From Littorina saxatilis (Eukaryota; Mollusca; Gastropoda; Littorinimorpha; Littorinidae): a stretch of DNA of 64,000 bases. Every line of letters starts with the position of its first letter. Positions within the stretch are counted from its first letter, which is position 1. Below, piece by piece: positions 1 to 11,959 of the stretch. The position numbers and the translations under genes are program-made. The notes beneath the pieces were generated by a model. The model did not search any database and was not told the origin of the DNA. It saw only the letters and a list, made by a program, of their open reading frames with translations. The DNA lies in contig NC_090251.1 of the NCBI RefSeq assembly GCF_037325665.1, forward strand, positions 34,005,523 to 34,069,522, written 5' to 3'.

Positions 1-3000
1 GAACAGTTTCAGGACGTCCTTCCCTGAGACGCCCTCTCGTCCTTTGAGTCCGCTTCGGCCCGGGCGCGGGAGGCTCACGCCGCGTCTGCCGGCGGCTCGT
101 TTTATGAACGATCCGGCCGCCGGCAATTCGCGTTCCACCCTAGTCTAAGTGCCACGGTGGAAGCGGCAGCACATCGCCTGAGGAGTACAGATTCACGTGC
201 AAACGCGACCTATGTTCCTCGGGAGGACGCGGGTTCAGTGCCATGCTTTCCTTTGGGAGGCGCACCTCCACTGTTTCCTCGTGTCCAATCTGTTTCGTCC
301 CTCCCTTTTCCCTTTGACTCTCGAACTCTCCCTTTCCAGACTTCGAGTGTTTAGGGTGGGGCTGACGGTGATGTGTTCGTTGGGGAGGTGCCTTCGGTCA
401 AGAAGGTGGAACTGAGCTCTGCTTCGTTCCACAATCTTGAGGCCACCGTTTCGTCCACAGTCGAGGCCCAATCACAGGCCTTGACATGGATGAGCACGCT
501 GTCCACACTGTTGGACCCTCCCAATCGGGCAGAGTCCGATTCCACTCGGGTCCTTGACACGGTTCGAGTGGATCGGGCTTTGCATGCCGTGCGATCGTGC
601 GTGACGTCTGCGGCAGAATTGGCCATTGGAACACGGGTCCACTTTATTGGCCCTGTTCCGTGATCATTTTCTGCCTACTTCTATAGTGCCTCCGGATATG
701 AGGAAGAGTCTGAGGAACACGTTTCCTCAGCCTTCTTCCCTCTTTCATCCGGACACTGTTCGTTCTGTGGTGGAGTCCACACGCCAGAGGAACACTGATT
801 CTCTGATGGTTGGCCTCGCTGCTTCGGCGACGGCGGCGGGGAGTAAGAGAAGTGCTACAGTCACCTCCAGCTCCCAGCCTCAGAAGAAGAAGAAGAAGCC
901 AGTTTCACTGCCTCCTTCTTCCTCCTCTTAGGCGCCTGTTGCGTTCCCAAGCAAGACGAAGGGTGCTCAGACAGGTAAGGGGAAGCAGCACCACCAGGGG
1001 GGGTGGTCGCAAGCCTGCGCCTGCCCGCCAGCAGAATTTTCAGTGAGTCCCGGCCCTACGTTGACGCCCCCTCAAGTTGCCCCTCTTTCGTCCGGCGGTT
1101 CCCTTTTTTCGGGCCCGCGGCATGTGGGGCAGACTGGTCTCCAACCAGTTTTTCTTGAGGGTGGTGTGGTCGGGGTTTTCTCTACCGCTGTCGTCACAAC
1201 CTCCATTGTCCGCTCTACCTTGGACGTTCCCCCCTCCTCGAGAGCCTGCCAGATGGCAGGCTCTTCAGGACGAGGTGAACTCGTTGGTCGAGAAGAAGGC
1301 GGTCTACCCCCTTTCTCAGCCTTCTCTGGGGTTCTGCTCCCGCCTGTTCACCGTCCCCAAAAAGGACGGCCGGTTCAGGCCGGTGTTGGACCTCTCCACC
1401 TTGAACTTGTACCTTCACAGGTGCAAGTTCAAGATGGAAACCCCTTCGTCGGTCCGGTTGGCCATCCGGCCAAACGATTGGGCCATGTCTGGGACCTCCA
1501 GGATGCTTACTTCCACATCCTGGTGGCCCCGGGGTACCGACATCTGCTCCGGTTCGTTTGGGAGGGCACGGTGTTCGAGTTTCGGGCCCTCCCATTCGGC
1601 CTGTCCTTGGCCCCTCTGATTTTCAACGGGGACAACAACACCACATGCTTAGCTTACCTTCGCCACCAGGGGGGCACCAATTCTCGGTCCCTCTCCCTGT
1701 TGGCGGAGGAGATTCTGCTCTGGTGCCAGACCAATCAGGTCCGGATGTCAGTCCAGTTCGTTCCGGGGAAACTGAACGCCCTGGCCGACATTCTCAGTCG
1801 GGGCGATCAGGTTCTCTCCACAGAATGGACCATCGCTCACAACGTTCTACAGCGTCTGTGGGCAAGGTGGGACCGTCCTCTGATCGATCTGTTCGTAACT
1901 CGATTCAGCGCTCGGCTTCCCAGGTACGTCAGCCCCTTTCGAGACATGAATGCGTTCCACTTGGACGCATTCACTCTCTTGTGGAGGCTCCTCGATGCTT
2001 ACGCCTATCCCCCGACATCTCTGATTCCGAGGGTGCTGGCAAAATATCTGCAGGAACGACCAAGACTGATTTTGGTCGCGCCTTACTGGCCAACAGCTCC
2101 GTGGTTTCCAGATCTTCGCGGTCTCACCCACGTAGACCCTCTACCTCTGGATCTGGACGGGGGAGGTCTGCTCCAGCCTCGATCATGCCTCCCTCATCCA
2201 CGTCCAGAGAGTCTGTGCTTGACCGCATGGCTCTTGTGCGCTCCAAACTGCTTGCACTAGGATTGCACAAGAGTTCAGTAGAGTTTTCCTTGAACGCTAA
2301 GAGGCGATCAACTAATCAGCTCTACGACTTACGCTGGAGAGCTTGGGCCACCTTCGCCTTGTCCAAGGGGATAAAGCCGCTTTATCCCTCAACACAGGAC
2401 TTGGCCAACTTCCTGGTGGAAGTGTATCAAAAGAAGAGTCTTTCTTCTAAGACTCTTCTTGGATACAGATCTGCCATCGCTTCCACGATTGCGGCCGCTA
2501 CTGGTCGCAGAACTGAACACTTGATCAGGTCCTCCCTCATCGCTAATGTCCTTTCGGGTATTAGCAATGCAGCGGTGTCTAAACCTCTGGTTTCATTTCC
2601 CAAGGGGGATGTCTTTCTGGTCCTCAAACTCCTGCGTAGCAATGAGTTTGAACCCCTGGCAGGCATCAGTATCAAGTTGCTGATTTTTAAGACTAATTGT
2701 TCCTCATCGCTTTAGCCACTTGCCGTAGACTCAGTGGTATTCAAGCTTTGAGTGGCCTGGACTTTGACATTGAGTTCACCACACAGCAGTGGTTGCTAGC
2801 ATGGTCACGTCAGTCTAAGGTATGTTTCTTGGGTATATTTTCTTTTACGGTAGTACTGTTCGAAAATTGCCTGGGTATCTTAATCCTTGGATTTAAGTGA
2901 TTTTGATTAAGGAGTTTAATACTCTACATATCACCCTCACACCACTCTGGTATTCTGTGCAAGAATAGTACTGTCGAGGTAAGTGTTATATTGACTGTAA

Positions 3001-3325
3001 GGCTTCTTTTTAAGCCTACTGTCTATATGATACTTACCGAGACAGTACTATTAGAGTTTCCCTCCCGCCTCCCCTCTTGATATGTTATGGGCTTTTTGAG
3101 GGTCTGCAGCTCATAAAGAAAGAGGACGCGCCACCTACATCCTGTAAGGGGGAAGCACTCGGACAGTGCTTGGGATCCACGGTGGCGCATGGTTATGGGA
3201 GATAATTGTACCCACTCAGCGTTTTGTCCAATTTTTTCGGCCTATAATAGATAATGTGCAAGAATAGTACTGTCTCGGTAAGTATCATATAGACAGTAGG
3301 CTTAAAAAGAAGCCTTACAGTTAGC
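1..3325 (+). mobile_element. Broken DIRS-like (tyrosine recombinase) retroelement
   Basis: This is a fossil element, cut by the left edge of the window. Recognisable parts in order are a gag-like basic/proline-rich region (about 150-1040), a reverse transcriptase region (about 1200-1640) with the motif PKKDGRFRPVLDL, an RNase H-like region (about 1640-1830) with FVPGKLNALADILSR, and a tyrosine-recombinase-type N-terminal region (about 2160-2700). The 3' end (about 2950-3325) holds inverted repeats around GTACTGTCTCGGTAAGTATC. DIRS elements are known to carry a tyrosine recombinase in place of an integrase and to end in inverted or split repeats, which fits. It looks broken in several places and is not intact. 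GC content is clearly higher than in the surrounding AT-rich repeats. The order RT, RNase H, recombinase without an integrase argues against Gypsy or Copia. Confidence 0.8.
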
Positions 3326-3339
3326 ATGCAAACGCAGTG

Positions 3340-3757
3340 CTTACTTAACCTATTTTCTGTCATTCTGAGCACATTTTTAGAATAAACATGACATATGTAT
3401 ATATTTTTGAATTCAGGAGAAATTGAGGAATACGATGCAATCGTTTTTAAATCTGTTAGTGAAAATTCGATTTTAATGACAACTTTAATGAGCAAACTAA
3501 TTAACTAGTTTTTAAGCCTCCAAGCTGAAATGCAATACCATAGTCCGGGCTTCGTCGAAGATTACTTCACCAAAATTTCAACCAATTTGATTGAAAAATG
3601 AGGGCATGACAGTGCTGCCTCAACTTTCACAAAAAGCCGAATATGACGTCATCAAGAACATTAATAGAAAAATTGGAAAAATTGTCTGGGGATATTATAC
3701 CCACGAACTCTCATGTGAAATTTCATGAAGATTGGTCGAGTAGTTTTATCTGAATCG

Positions 3758-3812
<55 letters not shown>

Positions 3813-3880
3813 CACCACCCTCGTCTCGATTCCCCCCATCTATGTTAAAACATTTAGTCAAAACTTGACTAAATGACAAA
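3340..3880 (-). repeat. Family P repeat, copy 1 (5'-truncated, diverged)
   Basis: This is the most diverged copy of the family. It has the usual order (AATATA-rich block, AAGCTGAAATGCAATACC, TATGACGTCATC, a CA microsatellite, then CTCGTCTCGATTCCCCC) and ends in the hairpin ACATTTAGTCAA-AAC-TTGACTAAATG. Its far end is missing where it meets the retroelement to the left. It is followed within about 10 bp by copy 2 in the same orientation. Confidence 0.8.
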
Positions 3881-3883
3881 TGT

Positions 3884-4738
3884 AACAAGTCGCGTAAGGC
3901 GAAATAACAACATTTAGTCAAGCTGTCGAACTCACAGAGTGAAACTGAACGCACTGCATTTTTTCACCAAGACCGCATACTCATAGTTTCGTCAGTCCAC
4001 CGCTCGTGGCAAAGGCAGTGAAATCGACAAGCCACAATAGTGCGGAAATGGTCGCGCTGCCGCTGAGTAGGATAACACGCTTTTTTGTATCTCTATTTTT
4101 TTTAGCGTACTGAGTTTGTTTTTAATCCAAACATATCATATCTATATGTTTTTGGAATCAGGGACCGACAAGGAATAAGATGAAATTGTTTCTAAATCGA
4201 TTTCGGATAATTAATTTTAATCATAATTTTCATATTTTTAATTTTCAGAGCTTGTTTGTAATCCAAATATAACATATGTATATGTTTTGGGAATCAGAAA
4301 ATGACGAAGAATAAGATGAAAATTGTTTTTGGATCGTTTAAAAAAACCATTTTAATGACAAGTTTCCGATTTTTAATGACCAAATTTATTAATTATTTTT
4401 TAAGCCACCAAGCTGACATGCAATACCAAAGTCCCGCCTTCGTCGAAGATTGCTTTGCCAAAATTTCAATCAATTTGATTGAAAAATGAGGGTGTGAGAG
4501 TGTCGCCTCAACTTTTACAAAAAGCCGGATATGACGTCATCAAAGACATTTATAGAAAAAAATTTAAAAAACATCCGGGGATATCATTCCCAGGAACTCT
4601 CATGTCAAATTTCATAAAGATCGGTCCAGTAGTTTAGTCTGAATCGCTCAACACACACAGACAGACACACATACACCACGACCCTCGTCTCGATTCCCCC
4701 TCAATGTTAAAACATTTAGTCAAAACTTGACTAAATGT
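3884..4738 (-). repeat. Family P repeat, copy 2
   Basis: Full-length copy running from AACAAGTCGCGTAAGGCGAA to the terminal hairpin ACATTTAGTCAA...TTGACTAAATGT. It abuts copy 3 with no spacer. There is no coding potential; the family is AT-rich and non-autonomous. Confidence 0.85.
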
Positions 4739-5600
4739 AACAAGTCGCGTAAGGCGAAAATACAATATTTAGTCAAGTAGCTGTCGAACTCGCAGAATGA
4801 AACTGAACGCAATGCCATTTTTCAGCAAGACCGTATACTCGTAGCATCGTCAGTCCACTGCTCATGGCAAAGGCAGTGAAATTGACAAGAAGAGCGGGGT
4901 AGTAGTTGCGCTAAGAAGGATAGCACGCTTTTCTGTACCTCTCTTTGTTTTAACTTTCTGAGCGTGTTTTTAATCCAAACATATCATATCTATATGTTTT
5001 TGGAATCAGGAACCGACAAGGAATAAGATGAAAGTGTTTTTAAATTGATTTGGACACTTTAATTTTGATAATGATTTTTATATATTTAATTTTCAGAGCT
5101 TGTTTTTAATCCGAATATAACATATTTATATGTTTTTGGAATCAGCAAATGATGGAGAATAAGATAAACGTAAATTTGGATCATTTTATAAATTTTTATT
5201 TTTTTTTACAATTTTCAGATATTTAATGACCAAAGTCATTAATGAATTTTTAAGCCACCAAGCTGAAATGCAATACCGAAGTCCGGGCTTCGTCGAAGAT
5301 TACTTGACCAAAATTTCAACCAATTTGGTTGAAAAATGAGGGCGTGACAGTGCCGCCTCAACTTTCACGAAAAGCCGGATATGACGTCATCAAAGACATT
5401 TATCAAAAAAATGAAAAAAACGTTCGGGGATTTCATACCCAGGAACTCTCATGTCAAATTTCATAAAGATCGGTCCAGTAGTTTAGTCTGAATCGCTCTA
5501 CACACACACACACACACACGCACGCACGCACATACACCACGACCCTCGTCTCGATTCCCCCTCAATGTTAAAACATTTAGTCAAAACTTGACTAAATGTA
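4739..5600 (-). repeat. Family P repeat, copy 3
   Basis: Full-length copy with the same termini as copy 2, directly joined to it head to tail. It contains the TATGACGTCATC block and a CA/CGCA microsatellite just inside the hairpin. It lies in the POLD1 intron immediately upstream of the repeated promoter-like segment F. Confidence 0.85.
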
Positions 5601-5604
5601 AAAA

Positions 5605-5770
5605 GGAGCCATGCAGTATCACAAACAGCTCTCTGCAATCAACAGATGTGACGTGTAACCGGCAGACATGAAACATTTGAGCTATAAATAGCTCATGCTC
5701 AAGACTGGCAGACAACTCGGCAGAGCAGCTGCTGTGAAAGGGGGACTACTGCTTCATCCTGTCACACAGT
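5605..5770 (+). repeat. Segment F copy 1 (duplicated 150-bp promoter-like block)
   Basis: This block is closely matched by 9830-9980 in the same orientation. Shared words include TATCACAAACAGCTCTCTGC, the palindrome GAGCTATAAATAGCTC (TATA-like at 5683-5690) and GCAGAGCAGCTGCTGT. It ends about 35 bp before the POLD1 exon at 5804. Whether it is a dispersed repeat or a duplicated regulatory block is unknown. Confidence 0.6.
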
Positions 5771-5803
5771 AATAAGATTTAAAGGTCAACTTTTTGTGTT
5801 TAG

Positions 5804-8328
5804 GTGGAGACCACACGCGCACAAAGACTGTGATGACATCCAAGGTCGGGGGACTGGCGGCCTTTACCAAGAAACGCAGCACTTGCATCGGCTGCAAGAC
5901 ACCCCTAGACAAAGAAGGTTGGTAAACACTGTGCCGTTGACTCTGTTTGAAAGGCATGAAGTGTCTTTGAAAGAGAAGACACAAGTCTTAGAATTTTGTA
6001 ATGAGGATATTTACTGTTTTGCATGTCTGCTCTGTAGCCAGCTAAGACAGAGGAAGCAGAATGTTTATCAATACCACCTGGTGTGTAGACTTTGGGTGAC
6101 AAACAACATACATTCTACAATAGAATTTTGCCACACAGTCTACAGTAGAAATAAAACTTTTCCCCTTATCAGGTAGTTCAGACAGACAAGCCTTTGCAAG
6201 AAAGTTTGTTTGTTTGTTTGTTTGTTTGCTTAACGCCCAGTCCACCACGAAGGGTGATATCAGGGCGGTGCTGCTTTAACATTTAACGTGCGCCACACAC
6301 AAGACAGAAGTCGCAGCACAGGCTTCATGTCTCACCCAGTCACATTATTCTGACAACGGACCAACCAGTCCTAGCACTGGGTGGCCGAGTGGTAAACGCA
6401 CTTGCCTCAGAAGCGAGAGGTTGCGAGTTCGACCCTGGGTCAGGGCGTTAGCAATTTTCTCCCCCCTTTCCTAACGTAGGTGGTGGGTTCAAGTGCTAGT
6501 CTTTCGGATGAGACAAAAAACCGAGGTCCCTTCGTGTACACTACATTGGGGTGTGCACGTTAAAGATCCCACGATTGACAAAAGGGTCTTTCCTGGCAAA
6601 ATTGTATAGGCATAGATAAAAATGCCCACCAAATACCCGTGTGACTTGGAATAATAGGCCGTGAAAGGTGAATGCTCGCTCTAATAGGCTTGAGGTTTGC
6701 TGGCCGATGTGAATGCGTGATATATTGTGTAAAAAATGCCATCTCACACGGCATAAATAAATCCCTGCGCCTTGAATCCGTGGTTGAGATATGTGCGCAA
6801 TATAAATTGCATAAAATAAATTTTAGAAAATAAAAATAAATTTAATTTAAGAAAAATTAAATAAATAACCCCATAATGCCAGACGCCAGGCGGAGCAGCC
6901 ACTAGATTGCCAATTTTAAAGTCTTAGGTATGACCCGGCCGGGGTTCGAACCCACGACCTCCCGCTCACTGGGCGGACGCCTTACCACTAGGCCACCGTG
7001 TTGCGGTTTTGCAAGAAAGTAAGACATAAGATTCATTTGCTTTTAATCAACCAAACAACATATGACAACAACTGACAAACATACGAAGTAAAAACATTCA
7101 TCCGAAGTGCTCCTTGAGACATTATCATTGTTATATATGCATAGACAAGAATTGCAATATATATAGGCTGACCAGTGTGTGGCCATATTAATAATAAACA
7201 TACAACCTTACAGGTGATGCAGTGTGTTACCACTGCAAGAAGCGAGAGTCGGAGCTGTACCAGAAAGAGATCTGTCAACTACAGGCGCTGGAGGAAAAGT
7301 TCTCACGTCTGTGGACTCAGTGTCAGCGATGTCAAGGCTCTCTGCACGAGGATGTTTTGTGTACAAGGTCAGTACAGTACAGATATAACAAAGGTGACCT
7401 TGACTTCAGTCAAATTTCAATCAATCTTCAATCTGCCTGCTTTTTTAGCGCATGATTAATATTCAAATGCATCCTTTATAATAATAATAATAACGGGCAT
7501 TTATAAAGCGCCTTATCAGAAGTTCAAAGCGCGTGACAACAATACATGTATACAAAAATCATACAATCACTGTCAGATTCAAACAACACATCATGCACAT
7601 CTCACATCCCCAGACTCTATACTAAGGAACTATCCGTAGTGTTGTTGGAACAAGTGAGTTTTCAAATTGGACTTAAAAGATGAAATGGATGGAGAGTGAC
7701 GTAATTGAAAGGGGAGTGAATTCCATAACTGAGGTCCATAATACGAAAACGTGCGGAAGCCATGAGCCTTGCGTTTAAAGCGACCTTGACAGAGAAGTCG
7801 AGCATCATCAGAAGAACGAAGGGTGCGAGAGGGAGTGTAGAGAGAGACCAGTTCAGAAAGATAGGCAGGTGCCGATTCAGAGATGATATTGTAATTCTCT
7901 TGAAGTTCACAACATGTTTTGCTATTTAGATACAGTACTTGATAAAGGTGGCTTCTACTTCAGCGCTCTTAGTCCAAAACTACATGATTAAGTTGAAACT
8001 GAACCTTTCCCTTAAACTTTTCAGCATGTTTCGCCTTTTGTTTCACAATCTCCAGTTGCCTTTATCTCCAACTGTTTGTGATAATAACCATTTTAATCTT
8101 TTCTGTGTTGCATCACTTTTTCCAAACAAAAGAACATTTTGGGGGGCATGCTTTCAGGTGGGTTTTTTTTATTCTTCTTTTGTTATGATCTTGTGCCAAA
8201 TAACCAGTGCTGTCGATGCTGTATTTTTCAGCCGTGACTGCCCAATCTTCTACATGCGGAAAAAAGTGCAGAAGGACCTCTCAGAGCAAGACACACTGGT
8301 TTCACGGTTTGGTGACGTTTCATGGTGA
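5804..8328 (+). CDS. POLD1: DNA polymerase delta catalytic subunit, last three exons (partial)
   Basis: POLD1 is the catalytic subunit of replicative polymerase delta in the nucleus. Only the C-terminus is here, in exons 5804-5917, 7214-7367 and 8232-8328 (stop TGA 8326-8328). All junctions are GT-AG and the reading phases match. The joined product has [51 protein letters not shown] and [12 protein letters not shown], which correspond closely to the remembered POLD1 C-terminus. The eight cysteines form the two C-terminal modules: CysA (CIGC...CYHC) and CysB (CQRC...C-x5-C). In this family CysA binds zinc (PCNA interaction) and CysB binds a 4Fe-4S cluster and holds the accessory subunit. Upstream exons must lie before the window, so the intron before 5804 exceeds 5.8 kb and contains the retroelement and P copies. 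The final exon ends DVSW. Confidence 0.95.
6206..7007 (-). mobile_element. SINE A (tRNA-headed), interrupted by SINE B
   Basis: On the - strand the head, near 7005, carries tRNA-like A and B boxes (GGCCTAGTGGTAAGGCGTCC, GGGTTCGAACCCCGGCCGGG). The tail near 6206 has GGGCGTTAAGCAAACAAACA. A 13-bp target-site duplication, TTTGCAAGAAAGT, flanks it (6193-6205 and 7008-7020). Its body is split at about 6375-6860 by SINE B in the opposite orientation. It lies in the POLD1 intron. It is a SINE, not a tRNA gene: the tRNA-like part is followed by an unrelated body and an oligo-CAAA tail. Confidence 0.88.
6375..6860 (+). mobile_element. SINE B (tRNA-headed) inserted in SINE A
   Basis: The head GGGTGGCCGAGTGGTAAACG and the B box GAGTTCGACCC are tRNA-like. 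The central part includes GTGCTAGTCTTTCGGATGAG and TTAAAGATCCCACG, words that recur in invertebrate SINE central domains. The tail reads AAATCCCTGCGCCTTGAAT and GCGCAATATAAATTGC. Relatives lie at 43504-43890 and, as a tail only, at 10070-10260. I see no clear target-site duplication. Confidence 0.8.
7475..7910. repeat. Dispersed repeat in POLD1 intron
   Basis: It starts with an (ATA)n run and CATTTATAAAGCGCCTTATC, wording typical of LINE or SINE 3' ends in marine invertebrates. It continues with GTGAATTCCATAACTGAGG and similar. The family is not identified; no second copy is seen in the window. Confidence 0.35.
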
Positions 8329-8522
8329 CCTGACGATGCTGATCGCGTCTTTGAACAAATTTGCTACTGTGACAATAGTATAAAAATTAAAAAATGAACA
8401 CTGGCAAGAGAGAGAATTGTTCCGAAGCATAATTTGGAACAGTTTGTCTTCTTGCGGCAACAACAGAACAGTAGGTTCATGTCATTTGCTGTCTGAAAAG
8501 ACTTCAGTTGTATGTTTTCTGT

Positions 8523-8712
8523 ATTAAATACTTAAATTGTTGATCTGGTTGGATGACTGACAAAGGTGTTCAGTCTTGGGTGCATGAGTATGTGAGAGAA
8601 GGAACAAAAGAGAGAGAGAGAACATTATTTGATGGTGCATGTGGCTGTGCATGAAGCCAGAACACCAACGTAGTAATAAGTATTGCTGCAGGTTGGTGCC
8701 AGAAAAAATAAA
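8523..8712 (+). promoter_or_regulatory. Candidate POLD1 polyadenylation signals
   Basis: ATTAAA at 8523-8528 and AATAAA at 8707-8712 lie about 195 and 380 nt after the POLD1 stop, before the TIR element at 8751. They are plausible only by position and motif. Confidence 0.4.
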
Positions 8713-8750
8713 GGTCTTGATGGAGGAAGAATAATCCCATGGTGTTGATA

Positions 8751-9639
8751 CAGGGTTCGTACAGGTCATGGAAAACCTGGAAAGTCATGGAATTTGATTT
8801 TTAATTTTCCAGGCCTGGAAAGTCATGGAATTTCAATTCAAGCCATGGAAAGTCATGGAATTTAACAAAAATAAGAAAGAAAAAAAAAGTAACCTTTAGC
8901 ACGCCAGCGGCTATTTCCCCCCCCCCCCCCCTATGCCAGCCAGCAGCGATTTGCGTCGCCAGCACAAGGCTTGTTCGTATGACCAACTTCTCGTTCGTAT
9001 TTGCATATGAGAATAACGGTATTTTTAACGGCACTTGAGCCAAAGCGAGGCTCACTTCCTTCCGTTATCTCGTCGTGTCGTCTGCGCTGCATTTGAGTCG
9101 GTTTCGTCGAAGTTTTCTGCTTTTGTTTTTGCATCGATAAAGTACTTTAGCGCTTCGACAAGCAAGATGGAGGATGATGAGTTTGAAACTTTCTTTCGAG
9201 TTGTTTCTTGACAACAAAAAGTATGCGGAATTGGAACAAATTACCAAGGAAGATCTTCGCAATGAACTGTGTATCGCGGTGAAAAAAATGACAGTTCGTC
9301 AAGTCAGAGTGACGGTTACGAAACGGAATTTACGAAAGTGCAGATGGATACAAACAGTGGCTGGTCCAGTTTAGTGAAATGACAGGACCAGCAAACATTA
9401 CCGATAATCTGACTGCGTAGCAAATGCTTGACTTGCTTGTCGAAGAGACACTGCGTAGAAACTGACTCAAATTCAGTGCAAAGCAAGCCAGTGTCAAAAC
9501 TGGCAGTGACAAGACGTAAAAAGTTTGCGTGTTCGGAAATGGCGACCTGTGGATCTAGTCATGGAAAATGTTATTGAGGCTCATGGAAAGTCATGGAAAA
9601 GTCATGGAATTTTGTTTCTAAAAACCAGTGGGGACCCTG
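8751..9639. mobile_element. TIR element with GTCATGGAA subterminal arrays
   Basis: The ends are CAGGGTTCGTACAGG and the inverted CAGGGTCCCCACTGG, flanked by TGATA on both sides (8746-8750 and 9640-9644). Both ends carry repeated AAAGTCATGGAA words. The interior has a short open stretch at 9174-9374 that may be a transposase or captured-gene remnant. Superfamily is unclear. It sits just downstream of POLD1. Confidence 0.7.
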
Positions 9640-9829
9640 TGATAGGTCTACAGAATTAAAGCAGAGATTAAATAACCTAACATCCACCCATGGGTATTTA
9701 AGTGTACAAAACACTGGAATTACCTTTTGAAGCAAAGCCAGTCAAAAGTAAGTTCGGGCTAGATTAATAGCCTTATGAAACTGCCATATGAACTCAAAGA
9801 TTTGCAACAGTATACCAGGAGAAAACAGC

Positions 9830-9980
9830 AGTCAGACTATCACAAACAGCTCTCTGCAACTCCCAGGTGTCCGAACAGCAGCCATTGAACGTTTGAGCTA
9901 TAAATAGCTCAGGCTGGCAGACAACTGCAGAGCAGCTGCTGTAAAAGGGAGACTACTGCATCAGCCTGCCATAAACATGA
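9830..9980 (+). repeat. Segment F copy 2
   Basis: Second copy of the block at 5605-5770, with TATAAATA at 9899-9906 inside the palindrome GAGCTATAAATAGCTC. The two copies bracket the last three POLD1 exons. Confidence 0.6.
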
Positions 9981-10069
9981 ATCATGCATCATTCAAAAAA
10001 CTGCTACCTGTGTCTCAGTGTGCATTCATGGTTGTGTGTGTGTGTATGACTCCAGTAAACATTACATCA

Positions 10070-10260
10070 ATCAATCAATATGAGGCTTATATCGCGCGTA
10101 TTCCGTGGGAACAGTTCTAAGCGCAGGTGGTTTTTTTTAATTTTTTTTTTTTTTTAATTTATGCAATTTATATCGTGCACATATTCAAGGCGCAGGGATT
10201 TATTTATGCCGTGTGCGATGGATTTTTTTTACACAATGCAACACGCATTGCATGCGGCCC
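10070..10260 (-). mobile_element. SINE B tail fragment
   Basis: Reverse complement of the 3' part of SINE B (compare 43780-43900). Shared words include ATATGAGGCTTATATCGCGC, CAAGGCGCAGGGATTTATTT and ATGCCGTGTG. The head is absent. Confidence 0.65.
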
Positions 10261-11335
10261 AGCTTACATCACTTTTGTGACATAAAGAATGTTGTACAAA
10301 TGATTGTGACCAACGGTGTCATTGTCAACAAATATAAACGGGTTACACCTTTGAGACCTTTCTGGTTTGTACATTGAATATAATCTATTTGAAATTAAAT
10401 TCATGTCTACAAACTTCTAGCTCTTGTGTGTGTTGTGTGCGTCCCAGTGTGTGGGGGGGGGGGGGAGGTGAGAATCACCATTATTTTTTAGATTGACCAC
10501 CTTGAGAATGAAGTCATATATGGGCCTTTTTCAAAAAATGTACTTTCAGACAAAAGAAAATCCAAAAACAAAATGTAATAACTAAAACTTTTATTATGCA
10601 CATCTTCTTTGTAAATCATTCTTGGACCCATAGACCTATATTAGAATAGGTCCCTGTTGGACCGTATTCTTCATGTGTGCCCTTTTTACATGCCAACTTA
10701 ATGGAGATTAATTAATTTTTATTAATTTAATTGGGGAAAAAATGTCATTCCTGTTTTCAAGTTTCACTTTTTTTTTTCAACAATGAAAAGTAATAGTCGG
10801 GTCTTTTTTGACTATCATTGTCTTCTCCAAAGTTATTTCAACATTCTAAGGAAGATTTTGATCAAAAAGTTTCACAAAATAATTTTTCATCCACATAAAG
10901 AGCTCATACTTCTCAAACACTTGGCATTTAGATGGTATCATCCATTCATTTATAATGAATTAATCAATTAGTAGTAACAGGAATGACATACAGTAACAGG
11001 AATCACATTTTTAAATGTTATGGCATTGACTCAGTTGAGACTTTCTGTTCATCAGAGTTGTGGCAAAATAATATGTTCCAGGATCATATTAAGCAAATGA
11101 AAAATAAATTTATAACTCCTCAACTGCTTCATAATGTCATTTTTCTTTGCGCAGAACATTTCTGAAATGATAAGGCTACTTACAAAGTTAATTTCTAAGA
11201 ACGCCAATACACTCGTGTCTGTTAGCAAATAATAACATTAATACAATATTTTTTAAAAAAGCCCCTGTGACGGATGACTTCTTTGCCACAGAGCATTTAA
11301 GAAGTAAAATGGGTTTTTTCTCTGCATAATAGTCG

Positions 11336-11374
<39 letters not shown>

Positions 11375-11959
11375 CTCTCTCGTTCTCTCTCTCTCTCTCG
11401 TTCTCTTTTCCCCATTAGTCTTTCTGGTGTGTTTTTTAATTGCGTGCATGTATGTGTGAGAGAGAGAGAGTGTGTGCGTGTATGTGTGTGCATTCGAGTG
11501 TGTGTGTGGTCAAATCACACGTATTTGAATGTAAGGAACAAAATGTGTGCTACAGACTGTTCATATTTATTTTTGCCACAAATGTCAGTCATTCCTGTTA
11601 CCAAGATGTCATTCCTGTTGCTCTGATGGTAACAGGAATGACAGACCATCCGTAATAAAATTGATAATTACTCCCTTTCAATGGCATAGCTGTGCTTTTT
11701 GGTACTAAACACTTTGTTCCACTTACAAAACTTTCTATTCAATCATTTAAATATTTTACACATCAGGCATGGTACTCTTCCGCCGAAAACGAAAATCCGG
11801 AAAAGGAAAAAAAAAATAAAAAAAAAAAAAAAATAAAAATCTGCTGATTGACTTGAGATTATTATTTTTTCTTACTCAAGCCTTGTTATCTTTCACTTAT
11901 ATCCCTCTCAGCTTCAAGGAGAGGGCACTAAACACATTTGAATTAGTAAAAAGTCGTCA

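Noticed and set aside
6377-6440. tRNA-Leu/Ser-like gene
   Set aside because: A and B boxes are present, but the sequence runs on into a conserved SINE body seen again at 43504, with no matching acceptor stem at tRNA length.
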